Numbered from the stretch's first letter, positions 1 through 7,917 are shown. The stretch: DNA of 10,728 bases from Bacillota bacterium (GCA_023393815.1 JAEXBU010000054.1:1-10728); one strand, 5' to 3'. Notes: generated from the sequence alone by a model not told the origin. Translations and numbers: made by a program.

Positions 1-764
1 GCGTGGAGCGGTGGGTTATGCCGGAGCATTTTTTACTGGACGAGCATCTTGAACCTCTTTATGTGTCGGGCGTGCCCGGCGACGATTTCAGCGACTTCGG
101 GCAATTGTGGAATTCGCCGGTTTACAATTGGAGACGCATGGAGGCGGAAAATTTTTCCTACCACAGAAAACAAATCGGCAACGCCTTGGGCCGTTACCAT
201 CGCTTGCGATTGGATCATTTCAGAGGGTACGAAAAAGTATTCCACATTCCCCGCGGTGGGGCGCCGGCCGAGGGACATTGGGAAGATGTACCGGGAGAGG
301 CGCTCTTTCGGCCGTGGAAAGAGGATTTGCGCTTTTTCATCGAGGACTTGGGCTATTTGGATACGGACTTTTACCGATTCCGGGACGCATTCTCCTGGCC
401 GGGGATGAAGGTTATGGCCTTGGAAGGACCCGGCGGAGAGGGGAATCGGCCGCAGATTTATTACACGGGAAACCACGACACGGATCCCTTGCCCCTGTAT
501 GTCAAATATATGGACAAGGGCCAAAAAAGAGCATGGGAAGACGTGTTAGAAGGCGAAATGTGCGTTTCGCGCTTAATCGAATACGCCGTGCACAGAAAGG
601 AAGACACGGTCTTTTTTCAACACGGCGATTTTCTAAAAGATCCGAGTCGGATTAACCGTCCAGGCACCTGTTTTGGAAATTGGCGGTGGATGTTGCCTCG
701 CGAGGCCTTGCTTGGGGAAGCGGCGGAAGAGATACGAAACTATTTGGAGGAGAGAGCAAAGTAA
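1..764 (+). CDS. malQ: 4-alpha-glucanotransferase (amylomaltase), C-terminal part, 5' end outside window
   Basis: GH77 enzyme that transfers alpha-1,4-glucan segments between maltodextrins in the cytoplasm, producing longer chains that phosphorylase can use. The reading frame is open to the left edge, so this is the C-terminal half (about 253 residues; the family is usually near 500). The three GH77 catalytic regions are visible: LRLDHFRG with the nucleophile Asp (codon at 213), FIEDLG with the acid/base Glu (codon at 342), and TGNHDTD with the transition-state-stabilising Asp (codon at 477). The family's VSGVPGDDFS, GQLWNSPVYNW, FSWPGMKV and NRPGTCFGNWRW blocks are also present. The GTG at position 3 is only the first in-frame start-like codon in the window, not a believable start. 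Its TAA overlaps the glgP ATG by one base (TAATG), which indicates a translationally coupled operon. Family assignment is firm; the symbol follows family naming. Confidence 0.95.
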   Translation, partial: VERWVMPEHFLLDEHLEPLYVSGVPGDDFSDFGQLWNSPVYNWRRMEAENFSYHRKQIGNALGRYHRLRLDHFRGYEKVFHIPRGGAPAEGHWEDVPGEALFRPWKEDLRFFIEDLGYLDTDFYRFRDAFSWPGMKVMALEGPGGEGNRPQIYYTGNHDTDPLPLYVKYMDKGQKRAWEDVLEGEMCVSRLIEYAVHRKEDTVFFQHGDFLKDPSRINRPGTCFGNWRWMLPREALLGEAAEEIRNYLEERAK

Positions 765-3133
765 TGGATAGACAGACGTGGAAAAATAATTTATTGGCGG
801 CGATGTATTTGGAGTCGTCCAAGCCCGTAGAAGAAGCCGGTTTGGCGGCGAAGGCGCGAGCCCTGGCCACTTGCATTCGCCTTGCTTATCACGACCGGAG
901 AATTCGCACACATCAAGTTTACGAACAGGGGAAAATCGCCTGTTATATGAGTCTCGAGTATTTAATAGGAAAAAGTCTGCACACCCACTTACAGGCCTTG
1001 GGTCCCGAAGAAGAGGCGACGGTACGGGAATTAGTTTCCGAACTTTACGGCGTGGACGTGTGTGAACTCTTTCAATTCGAACCGGATGCGGGGTTAGGTA
1101 ACGGCGGCCTCGGGCGCCTCGCCGCGTGTTTTATGGATGCCGCCGCCACGATGGGCTTACCTGTGCGCGGTTACGGCCTGCGCTACGAAAAAGGGATGTT
1201 TGCGCAAAAAATTGAGGACGGCTTTCAGGTGGAAGTGGGCGACAATTGGCTCGAAGAAGGAGATATGTGGGGACTCCGCCACGACGACGAAATGGTGCCT
1301 GTGCATTTTAAAGACTTTACTCTAAAGGCCATTCCCTACGATTACATCGTTCCCGGTTACGAAGTGGGCAACGTCAACCGCCTGCGTCTGTGGCGAGCCG
1401 AGGCCATGAATGATTTCGACTTTCAAAAATTCAACAACTTCGACTACATCGGCGCCGTGTCCGAGAGGGCATTGGCGGAAAACATTACTCGCGTGCTCTA
1501 TCCTAACGACGAGCGAAGAGAAGGACAGATGCTCCGCTTTATGCAGCAATATTTCTTTGCTCAAGCGACCCTTCGCGACCTCTTTCGCCAAGGCAATATA
1601 AAAGAGATGTCGTCGGAGGAGAGACGCTGTGCTATTTCCATTCAACTAAACGACACCCATCCGGTAATCGCCATTCCGGAGGCGATTCGGATTTTAGTGG
1701 ACGAGATGGATTTTTCTTTCGAGGAAGCTCTTTCCATTGCGGAAAACGTCTTTAACTACACGAACCATACGATTTTACAAGAAGCCATGGAAAAGTGGCC
1801 CGTATCCATTTTGGAAGAAGTATGCCCCGACACCTTGCAGGTGATTTATCGAATCAACGACCACTATATCGAGGCCATGCGCGCTCGTGGAATGGACGAA
1901 ACGACCATTCGCGGCATGGCCGTCGTAGATAAGGGAATCCTTTATATGGCCCATTTGGGTATCCATGTGGCGGCCAAGGTCAATGGCGTAGCCGAATTGC
2001 ATACCCGCATTCTAAAAGAGCGGGAGCTTGCGCATTTTTCCGAACTTTATCCCGACAAAATCATCAACGTCACGAACGGAGTGACACCGCGGAGGTTTTT
2101 GATGGCGGCGAATCCCCTACTGTCCGAGGCGCTGGATACGTGGATCGGCAAGGGGTGGCGCAAAGACTTGGGAGAGTTGGCGAAGTTAAAAGATTTCGCG
2201 GATGACGAGGCGGTGATGGAGCGATTTAAAGAGATTAAGCGGACGAATAAGCGTCGCCTCGCAAAACGAATAAAAATGGTTTTCGACATAAATGTAGATC
2301 CCAATTCGATTTTCGATATTCAGATCAAGCGCATCCACGAATACAAGCGTCAGCTTATGTACGGGTTTTATATTCATCACCTGTATAAGGAGATAAAAGC
2401 GGATCCCGCACGCCGCCGGACGCCAAGAACCTGTATTTTCGGAGGGAAAGCGGCACCCGGTTACCACCGCGCCAAAGGCATTATTAAATACATTAACGAA
2501 TTGGCTCGGGTCATTAACAACGACCCCGAGGTGGGAGATAGGCTCAAGGTGGTCTTTATCGAAGATTACGACGTTAGTTGGGCGGAGCTTTTAGTGTCCG
2601 CCGCCGACGTAAGCGAACAAATCTCCACCGTAGGAAAAGAAGCCAGCGGTACGGGAAATATGAAATTCATGATGAATGGCACGGTGACTTTAGGAACCAT
2701 GGACGGGGCAAATATTGAAATCTTTGAAGAGGCAGGGATAGAAAACAACTACGTCTTCGGCACGTCGATGAGAGAAATGGAAGAATCGGGTTACGATCCT
2801 CTTGTTCAATACGAAAAGGATCCGCTGGTAAAAGAGGCCGTGGACAGTTTGACGGATGGGCTCTTGGACGACGGAGGTAGCTTTAAGTTTTTGGATCTTC
2901 GCGACGCCCTGTTGGACAACAAAAGCGGCCCGAACGACGAATACTATTTACTTTACGATTTAAAGGACTACATCGCCACGCAAAATCGCATCGAACAGGA
3001 TTTCCTCGATGGGGATTCCTGGAATAAAAAGAGTTTTTGGAACATGGCCTGTGCGTCGAAATTTACCGCCGATCGCAGCATTATGACCTATGCAAAGGAC
3101 ATATGGCATATTGAACCGAAGGTGATACGATGA
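764..3133 (+). CDS. glgP: Glycogen/maltodextrin phosphorylase
   Basis: GT35 phosphorylase (789 aa; relatives about 790-820) that releases glucose-1-phosphate from alpha-1,4-glucan ends using phosphate and pyridoxal phosphate, in the cytoplasm. The PLP motif EASGTGNMKFMMNG is intact, with the cofactor lysine at about residue 634. Other family blocks are YMSLEYLIG, GNGGLGRLAACFMDA, QLNDTHP, NVTNGVTPRRF, RIHEYKRQ and GTMDGANIEI. Start chosen at ATG 764 (MDRQTWKNN) because a GGAGGAGAG ribosome site lies at 746-754, nine bases upstream. The longer frame from 680 would lie inside malQ and lacks a ribosome site. With malQ it forms a two-step route from maltodextrin or glycogen to glucose-1-phosphate. 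The stop codon overlaps the next gene's start (ATGA, 3130-3133). It could be classed as maltodextrin rather than glycogen phosphorylase; sequence alone does not settle substrate preference. Confidence 0.97.
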   Translation: MDRQTWKNNLLAAMYLESSKPVEEAGLAAKARALATCIRLAYHDRRIRTHQVYEQGKIACYMSLEYLIGKSLHTHLQALGPEEEATVRELVSELYGVDVCELFQFEPDAGLGNGGLGRLAACFMDAAATMGLPVRGYGLRYEKGMFAQKIEDGFQVEVGDNWLEEGDMWGLRHDDEMVPVHFKDFTLKAIPYDYIVPGYEVGNVNRLRLWRAEAMNDFDFQKFNNFDYIGAVSERALAENITRVLYPNDERREGQMLRFMQQYFFAQATLRDLFRQGNIKEMSSEERRCAISIQLNDTHPVIAIPEAIRILVDEMDFSFEEALSIAENVFNYTNHTILQEAMEKWPVSILEEVCPDTLQVIYRINDHYIEAMRARGMDETTIRGMAVVDKGILYMAHLGIHVAAKVNGVAELHTRILKERELAHFSELYPDKIINVTNGVTPRRFLMAANPLLSEALDTWIGKGWRKDLGELAKLKDFADDEAVMERFKEIKRTNKRRLAKRIKMVFDINVDPNSIFDIQIKRIHEYKRQLMYGFYIHHLYKEIKADPARRRTPRTCIFGGKAAPGYHRAKGIIKYINELARVINNDPEVGDRLKVVFIEDYDVSWAELLVSAADVSEQISTVGKEASGTGNMKFMMNGTVTLGTMDGANIEIFEEAGIENNYVFGTSMREMEESGYDPLVQYEKDPLVKEAVDSLTDGLLDDGGSFKFLDLRDALLDNKSGPNDEYYLLYDLKDYIATQNRIEQDFLDGDSWNKKSFWNMACASKFTADRSIMTYAKDIWHIEPKVIR

Positions 3134-3510
3134 CGTTTGCGGAAAAAGTGAAAATTCTTCGAATGGAAAAGGGATGGATCCAACAAGAATTAGCCGACGC
3201 CCTCGGCGTCAGCGTGCGCACGGTGAAAAATTACGAATCCGGGGACAGTTACCCGAAGAATCGCTTGATTTATAAAAAAATGGCTCGTGTATTTGGCGTG
3301 GACATCAACGATCTGCTTCACGAAGAGGAAGAATTTAGCGCGCCGGAAAAAGACGACGAGGCCTACGACGATTACAAAATCCTTCGTCAAGGATTGGGCG
3401 GCATAAAAAAGGCCCTGGCCTCTCAAAAGATCGATCAAAGAGACAAGGACATCCTCCTAAGAAAAATATGGGATTTGTACTGGAAAAATAAAGATACAAG
3501 CGATGAGTAG
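3130..3510 (+). CDS. XRE-family HTH transcriptional regulator coupled to glgP
   Basis: A 126-residue cytoplasmic DNA-binding protein. The N-terminal ~60 residues are a clear Cro/C1-type helix-turn-helix: KVKILRMEKGWIQQELADAL, then GVSVRTVKNYESGDSYP as turn and recognition helix, then ARVFGVDINDLL. The remaining ~65 residues are charged and probably helical (EEEEF..EKDDEAYDDY, then KKALASQKIDQRDKDILLRK) with no recognised ligand or peptidase domain. The start ATG overlaps the glgP stop by four bases and no strong separate ribosome site is visible (only GAAGGTG just before), so translation probably depends on ribosomes ending glgP. The position suggests a regulator of the glycogen operon or a dosage-linked partner, but that is inference. 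HTH assignment is firm; target genes are unknown. Confidence 0.9.
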   Translation: MTFAEKVKILRMEKGWIQQELADALGVSVRTVKNYESGDSYPKNRLIYKKMARVFGVDINDLLHEEEEFSAPEKDDEAYDDYKILRQGLGGIKKALASQKIDQRDKDILLRKIWDLYWKNKDTSDE

Positions 3511-3522
3511 GCATCGCTTTTT
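3498..3522 (+). terminator. Possible weak terminator overlapping the end of the xre gene
   Basis: An 8-bp inverted repeat, AAGCGATG (3498-3505) and CATCGCTT (3512-3519), encloses a 6-base loop that contains the xre stop codon, and is followed by T3518-3522. The right arm is also used by a second, overlapping hairpin (CGCTTTTTC 3515-3523 with GAAAAAGCG 3535-3543), so the two folds exclude each other. The stem is only moderately GC-rich; function is not certain. Confidence 0.4.
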
Positions 3523-3565
3523 CTATGGAGATAGGAAAAAGCGTACAAAAAGCATAAAAGCAACG

Positions 3566-3605
3566 AAAAAAGGCTTGTCGGGTCATCCCCGGCAGGACTT
3601 TTTTT
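3566..3605. terminator. Bidirectional intrinsic terminator between convergent genes
   Basis: Stem CTTGTCGGG (3574-3582) pairs with CCCGGCAGG (3588-3596), nine pairs including two G-T pairs, with loop TCATC. It is flanked by A6 at 3566-3571 and T7 at 3599-3605, so each strand reads as stem plus U-tract. It ends three bases before the stop of the - strand secreted-protein gene and follows the xre gene on the + strand, so it serves both. Confidence 0.88.
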
Positions 3606-3608
3606 ATG

Positions 3609-4292
3609 TTATCGTTCAGCGCGACGATATCCCGCGGCTTGCGCTTGCGTCTCGGTCTCAAAATACACGATATTTCCCAGTGCAATTTTGTTATAGCTTG
3701 CGCCGCCCGGCATGTGGTAAATGTGCGACTTGCGATTTCCACGAATGAGGCCTTGACCTACAGGGCCATTGGGAACCGGAGCGCGTGCTGGCGTCGGTGC
3801 TGCTACCCGTGCAGGTGTATCGGCCACAGCTGAAGCATGGAAGCTAGGAGACGTCTTGTCGGGCGTGTAGCCTGTCCCCACGATGGCGGTATATGTGGCG
3901 GCGTCCCACGATACGGTTTTCCCCATAACCTCGGCGATCACCCGCAGCGGCAAGTATGTGCGATTATTTTGTATAATGGTTTCCGTATCCATCGTCACCT
4001 TGACGCCCCTGGCACTGTAGTAGGCTTTCCCAGGGATAAAGGCGTATGTAGCTCCGTTCATTTTAATAAGCACTTGGTGCGCCTCGGCGTTCCACTCGAC
4101 GTCTAGCCCCAAAGCCTCGGCCACTTGACGCAGAGGAACGAGCGTTCGGTTTTTATGTATGATAGGCGATACGTCCCCGGTAATGTAGCGGCCTTCCACC
4201 CATAGGCGGGCATCTCTAGCGTGCACCGATTGAGGGATAAAGCCCGCGATCATGGCGACGGCTAGCATAATTGATAATAACTTTTTCTTCAT
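3609..4292 (-). CDS. Secreted protein with copper amine oxidase N-like repeats and C-terminal GN..IYHxPGG motif
   Basis: A 227-residue exported protein. The signal peptide is clear: MKKK, a hydrophobic core to about residue 19, and a probable cleavage after SVHA (residue 25). Two repeats of the copper-amine-oxidase N-terminal-like domain follow: HKNRTLVPLRQVAEALG...VEW (about 46-78) and QNNRTYLPLRVIAEVMG...VSW (about 108-140). This module is common on clostridial surface proteins and does not by itself imply oxidase activity; no copper oxidase catalytic domain is present. An Ala/Pro-rich linker (about 150-178) leads to a compact end, GLIRGNRKSHIYHMPGGASY then VYFETETQAQAAGYR, similar to the short C-terminal motif of many secreted nucleases and surface proteins. 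Start ATG at 4292 has AAAGGAA (4301-4307) upstream. No LPXTG anchor. Binding partner unknown. Confidence 0.85.
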   Translation of the reverse strand: MKKKLLSIMLAVAMIAGFIPQSVHARDARLWVEGRYITGDVSPIIHKNRTLVPLRQVAEALGLDVEWNAEAHQVLIKMNGATYAFIPGKAYYSARGVKVTMDTETIIQNNRTYLPLRVIAEVMGKTVSWDAATYTAIVGTGYTPDKTSPSFHASAVADTPARVAAPTPARAPVPNGPVGQGLIRGNRKSHIYHMPGGASYNKIALGNIVYFETETQAQAAGYRRAER

Positions 4293-4385
4293 TTTTTGTG
4301 TTCCTTTCTTACATGGAGTATATGAGACAAGGCGTCACGCGTGCTGCGATTTCAGCATATGAAAGCAATTTAATACTCTAACCAT

Positions 4386-4417
4386 AAAAAAAGACGAAAG
4401 CCCGAAGAAGACTTTCG
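4386..4417 (-). terminator. Intrinsic terminator of tRNA-Lys
   Basis: On the - strand, CGAAAGTC pairs with GGCTTTCG (eight pairs with one G-T, 7-base loop) and is followed by GTC and T7 (A4386-4392 on the + strand). It lies 60 bases past the encoded CCA of tRNA-Lys and ahead of the secreted-protein gene, so it should separate the two transcripts. Confidence 0.8.
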
Positions 4418-4476
4418 CCCGATAGCACCACCGTAGTACCACAATTCGCGTAGCAGCCCCTACAAATGGCTTTATT

Positions 4477-4552
4477 TGGTGCATCTTCAGGGACTCGAAC
4501 CCTGGGCCCACTGATTAAGAGTCAGTTGCTCTACCAACTGAGCTAAAGATGC
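4477..4552 (-). tRNA. tRNA-Lys (anticodon CTT)
   Basis: A 76-base cloverleaf. Acceptor GCATCTT (4552-4546) pairs with AAGATGC, followed by discriminator A and an encoded CCA (4479-4477). Anticodon stem ACTGA/TCAGT encloses loop CTCTTAA, giving anticodon CTT, which reads AAG (Lys). The T arm has the GGTTCGAGTCC core and the D arm GCTCAGTTGGTAGAGC. No intron-like or unusual loops. Confidence 0.97.
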
Positions 4553-4572
4553 AAACGTCGATAACAGAACCA

Positions 4573-4601
4573 ATTATATAGCCTTAAGGGATTTTTGTCC
4601 A
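4573..4601 (-). promoter_or_regulatory. Sigma-A type promoter of tRNA-Lys
   Basis: On the - strand, -35 TGGACA (4601-4596), a 17-base spacer and a perfect -10 TATAAT (4578-4573). The predicted transcript would start about 13-15 bases before the mature tRNA 5' end at 4552, as expected for a stable RNA promoter. It lies back to back with the leader of the + strand acyltransferase gene. Confidence 0.85.
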
Positions 4602-4705
4602 GTACTTTTTTAAAAGAATTTTACAAAAAGAGTAAAAAAGCAAAGAATAGGCCATTTTCAGCCCGTTGTGGTAAAATAGTAAAATCAAATAAAGGAGTTC
4701 CATTC

Positions 4706-6544
4706 ATGTCGGTGAAACACAAAAAAACGGCGGAGGGCGTCAAAGGATTTGCTCTGTGCTTTATTTTATTATATATGGCTTTCAGCCAAGTTTTTTTAGG
4801 CGGTCACTTGGGTTACCAACTGCTTTTCGCGCTGCTTGGCCTTGAGACATTCAGAAGTTATATAACGGAAAAGACCTATTCGGGTCCCTTTTTCATAAAA
4901 AAGGTGCGCGCGTATTGGCCGGAGCTTTTGGCTATGGTAACCGTGGTTACGGCGCTTTACGCCCTGTTTTTCTATGGGGATCTTCCCGTCGTTCGCGGTC
5001 AAGCGCTGTGGTCTCTCGTCTTTGCAAACAATTTGTTTCAGACCATGGTCGGTCATCCCCTGAGTATTAGACAACTGTCGCCTTTTGGGCACCTGTGGTT
5101 TGTATCCCTTCTTATGCAGTGCTATTTTCTTTTTGCCTTGATGATTTTAGGGAAAAAGTCTAGACAAAAAATCGTCTCCACGGCATTTTTTGGCGGTGCG
5201 ATCAGCATTCTGTCCGCTCTCGTCATGGGAATTTACGGGGGATTGGGTTTGGCCGACGCACGCATTTTTTACAGTCCGGAAAGTCGTTTGTTCAGTTTCT
5301 TCGTCCTACTTCCCGCCGTTCTCTATGAACTTTTGGGAAAGGGACGCGGGCGCACGGAGAGCCGAGAAATGCCTATGCTGGGCATCATCATCCTATTTGT
5401 TATTTTCGTGCTTTTTATGGCCGAGGCGACGCCGGCGTATTTAGGAGGACTCTTTGTCACCAGCCTGCTTTTGAGCGTATTTCTGTTGTTCTTATTTCGC
5501 GACGGAAACGCCTTTGAAAGTGTATTTCAATTTCCCCTCTTTACCTTTTTGGGAGAGCGAGCTTATTCTATCTATCTCTACAGTATGCCCGCCTTTTTCT
5601 TTATGGAAGCGTTCGGTCGTCGCTTTCATTTGAGCGGCGGCGTATGGATTTCTTTGGCCTTTGTTTTGCTGTTGGTCGCCGCGCAGGCGTCCCACTATCT
5701 CTTTCAGGTGAAGGGCGTTTCGAATAAATGGGTCTACGTGGGCCTGACGGCGGTCTTCGGAGGGATCATGGTCATGAGTTTTTCCGGCCAGAGCGCCGCG
5801 GTCATGAAGGTGAAAAAGCAGGAGAAGAAGATCGTGAAAACCGTAGAGACCGGCAGCAAGAAAAAAGAATCCGTGACCGAACGCTTCGAACCTTCCAACG
5901 AGTTGGCGGCGGCGATCGAACAGGTAAATGCACAAAAGCCCTACTATAAATTGACCAACGAAGACTTGGGAAAACTGCAGTCGGAAGAAGGTTTGTTGTT
6001 GGGCGATAGCGCGGCGCAGTCGGCGCGCGAGGCGTATTTGCGACTCATGCCGAATCTTCAAATACAGGGATCCACGAATCTTAATCCTTCCTGGTATGTA
6101 AGTCGAATAAAAGAGTATACGGCGGACGGATCGCTGATCCTCCAAATCGGAAACGACAGCGCCCTATCCTACGATGCCGTGGAAGAAATCGTCCAAGCCG
6201 CCGAAGGTCGGCCCATGTTTCTTTTTAACGTGGTGGCCGATCCTCAATACGAGGACAAAAACAACGACATCCTGCGTCGCATCGCCGACAAATATGCCAA
6301 TGTATTTTTGATTGATTGGAACAAAGATGCCAAGAATCAAAGCGGCTTTTTTGACGAGGATGGTAAGTTGAAGGACCCAGCCACCCGCCTGATGTCCCAT
6401 ATGCTGGGCCATTGCCTCTTGTACAATAAGCCCGTGGCTACAGCAAAACCCGCGGACAAGGAAGCGGCCGAGCATACGAAGACGGAGAAAAATCTGGCTG
6501 TAAAAGAAAACGACGACGTGCCCGACGTAGGTGCATCGAATTGA
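4706..6544 (+). CDS. Membrane acyltransferase-3 protein fused to SGNH hydrolase-like domain (OatA/YrhL architecture)
   Basis: A 612-residue membrane protein. Residues about 14-400 hold 11-12 hydrophobic segments matching the acyltransferase-3 fold (GVKGFALCFILLYM, GHLWFVSLLMQCYFLF, LGERAYSIYLYSMPAFFF). After a Lys/Glu-rich linker (about 370-405), residues about 430-575 resemble an extracytoplasmic SGNH esterase: GDS with Ser435, GND with Asn483, and a final EDG block at 551-553. Relatives O-acetylate peptidoglycan or surface polysaccharides. Start ATG 4706 is set by AAAGGAG at 4691-4697 with 8-base spacing; an upstream in-frame start at 4595 has no ribosome site and lies in the tRNA promoter region. 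Oddities: the usual His after the first RG helix (LLYH) is Met24, the usual SVEEQF block is SLLMQCY, and the DGxH catalytic His is Leu555. The tail (about 575-612) is low-complexity Lys/Glu/Ala. Family clear, activity and acceptor uncertain. Confidence 0.88.
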   Translation: MSVKHKKTAEGVKGFALCFILLYMAFSQVFLGGHLGYQLLFALLGLETFRSYITEKTYSGPFFIKKVRAYWPELLAMVTVVTALYALFFYGDLPVVRGQALWSLVFANNLFQTMVGHPLSIRQLSPFGHLWFVSLLMQCYFLFALMILGKKSRQKIVSTAFFGGAISILSALVMGIYGGLGLADARIFYSPESRLFSFFVLLPAVLYELLGKGRGRTESREMPMLGIIILFVIFVLFMAEATPAYLGGLFVTSLLLSVFLLFLFRDGNAFESVFQFPLFTFLGERAYSIYLYSMPAFFFMEAFGRRFHLSGGVWISLAFVLLLVAAQASHYLFQVKGVSNKWVYVGLTAVFGGIMVMSFSGQSAAVMKVKKQEKKIVKTVETGSKKKESVTERFEPSNELAAAIEQVNAQKPYYKLTNEDLGKLQSEEGLLLGDSAAQSAREAYLRLMPNLQIQGSTNLNPSWYVSRIKEYTADGSLILQIGNDSALSYDAVEEIVQAAEGRPMFLFNVVADPQYEDKNNDILRRIADKYANVFLIDWNKDAKNQSGFFDEDGKLKDPATRLMSHMLGHCLLYNKPVATAKPADKEAAEHTKTEKNLAVKENDDVPDVGASN

Positions 6545-6558
6545 GAAAGGAGCATTCT

Positions 6559-7908
6559 ATGGAAAAGAAAGCGAATTATTGGGATAGAGAAGAAGAATAT
6601 GGTGCCATTATGGCCTTTTGCGATGAGTACAAGGCCTTTTTGGACCGAGCCAAAACCGAGAGGATGGCGGCGAAAGAAATCGTTCGCCTGGCCGAGGAAG
6701 CGGGATACAAAAATTTCTACGACGTAGATACATTGGAACGAGGCGACCGCATTTATTTTCTCAACAAGGAAAAATCTGTTGTGCTCTTCCATTTGGCGGG
6801 GGACTTGGAAGAGGGAATGGCCATTGTTGCGAGCCATATCGATTCGCCGCGATTGGATATAAAAGCGCGTCCCCTCTACGAAGAGGAAAACGTGGCGCTG
6901 TTAAAGACCCATTACTACGGCGGAATAAAGAAGTACCAATGGACGGCTATCCCCTTGGCCATACACGGCGTCGTCATCACCAAAGACGGCAAAAAGCATG
7001 AGGTGCATCTGGGCGACGATCCCTCCGACCCCGTCTTTACCGTGACGGATCTCCTGCCCCATTTGAGTAAGTCGCAAGACAAAAAGACCTTGGCCGACGG
7101 CGTCATCGGAGAAAATCTGAATGTGCTCTTTGGCCACCGCGCCCTGAATGGTTCCGTGGAAGAAGCCCTTTGCGCGCAATTGAGGGATCAATGCACCATG
7201 GATATGGATGATTTCGAAACGGCGGAACTGGAAGTGGTCCCCGCCTTCCATGCGCGGGATTTAGGCTTGGATAGGAGTATGGTCGCAGCCTATGGTCAAG
7301 ACGACAAAGTTTGCGCCTACGCGTCGTTGCGCGCACAATTGGACGCGCAAGAAAGAGAAAGAACCACCGTCGCTGTCTTTGCCGACAAAGAAGAAATCGG
7401 CTCTGTGGGTAACACGTCCATGAGCGCCAAATACTTTGAAAACGCCGTGGCGGAAGTCCTCTATAAATTGGGCGTAGATTCCAACTTGGCCGTACGAAGG
7501 GCATTGGCTAATAGCGTTGTCCTTTCCGCCGACGTTACGGCGGCGCTGGATCCGAACTATCCCGAAGTCATGGATAAGAAAAATGCCGCTCGATTGGGCG
7601 AAGGTGTCTGTATGATGAAGTACACCGGCGCTCGGGGAAAAAACTCCACCAATGATGCCAATGTAGAATTCATCGCCAAGCTTCGCGCGCAATTCAACAA
7701 GGATCATATCCTGTGGCAAACGGGAGAAATGGGAAAAGTCGATGAAGGCGGCGGCGGCACCGTGGCCTACATTCTCGCCGAAACCGGCGCGGAAGTGGTG
7801 GATCTCGGTACGGCTCTGTTCTCCATGCACGCTCCCTTTGAAGTGGCATCTAAGACGGATATTTACGCCACCTACCGAGCTTATAAAAGCTTTTTAGGGA
7901 TGAAATAA
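6559..7908 (+). CDS. M18-family metallo-aminopeptidase
   Basis: A 449-residue cytoplasmic dizinc aminopeptidase (M18 members about 430-480) that trims N-terminal residues from peptides. Metal and catalytic positions expected for the family are present: SHIDSPR with His93 and Asp95, GQDDK with bridging Asp248, DKEEIGS with Glu278-Glu279, SADVTAALDPNY with Asp325, and FSMHAPFE with His424. GARGKNSTNDANVEF and MGKVDEGGGGTVA are further M18 blocks. Start ATG 6559 follows AAAGGAG (6546-6552) by six bases. An in-frame TTG at 6541 overlaps the upstream stop but sits before that ribosome site, so it is not used. The 14-base gap to the acyltransferase gene means the two are probably cotranscribed. No good hairpin with a T-tract was seen before the tRNA-Leu promoter. 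Residue preference (Asp/Glu versus neutral or Lys) cannot be read from sequence. Confidence 0.95.
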   Translation: MEKKANYWDREEEYGAIMAFCDEYKAFLDRAKTERMAAKEIVRLAEEAGYKNFYDVDTLERGDRIYFLNKEKSVVLFHLAGDLEEGMAIVASHIDSPRLDIKARPLYEEENVALLKTHYYGGIKKYQWTAIPLAIHGVVITKDGKKHEVHLGDDPSDPVFTVTDLLPHLSKSQDKKTLADGVIGENLNVLFGHRALNGSVEEALCAQLRDQCTMDMDDFETAELEVVPAFHARDLGLDRSMVAAYGQDDKVCAYASLRAQLDAQERERTTVAVFADKEEIGSVGNTSMSAKYFENAVAEVLYKLGVDSNLAVRRALANSVVLSADVTAALDPNYPEVMDKKNAARLGEGVCMMKYTGARGKNSTNDANVEFIAKLRAQFNKDHILWQTGEMGKVDEGGGGTVAYILAETGAEVVDLGTALFSMHAPFEVASKTDIYATYRAYKSFLGMK

Positions 7909-7917
7909 AATCTGCTC

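Noticed and set aside
33..524. 163-codon - strand ORF within malQ.
   Set aside because: Antisense shadow of a well-conserved GH77 gene; no ribosome site or recognisable domain.
680..763. Upstream extension of glgP.
   Set aside because: It would overlap malQ by over 80 bases and has no ribosome site; phosphorylase similarity begins after 764.
3503..3748. 81-codon + strand ORF after xre.
   Set aside because: Crosses the bidirectional terminator and overlaps the secreted-protein gene antisense; no coding character.
4595..4705. N-terminal extension of the acyltransferase by 37 residues.
   Set aside because: Lys/Ser-rich, no ribosome site, overlaps the tRNA-Lys promoter; AAAGGAG at 4691-4697 clearly serves ATG 4706.
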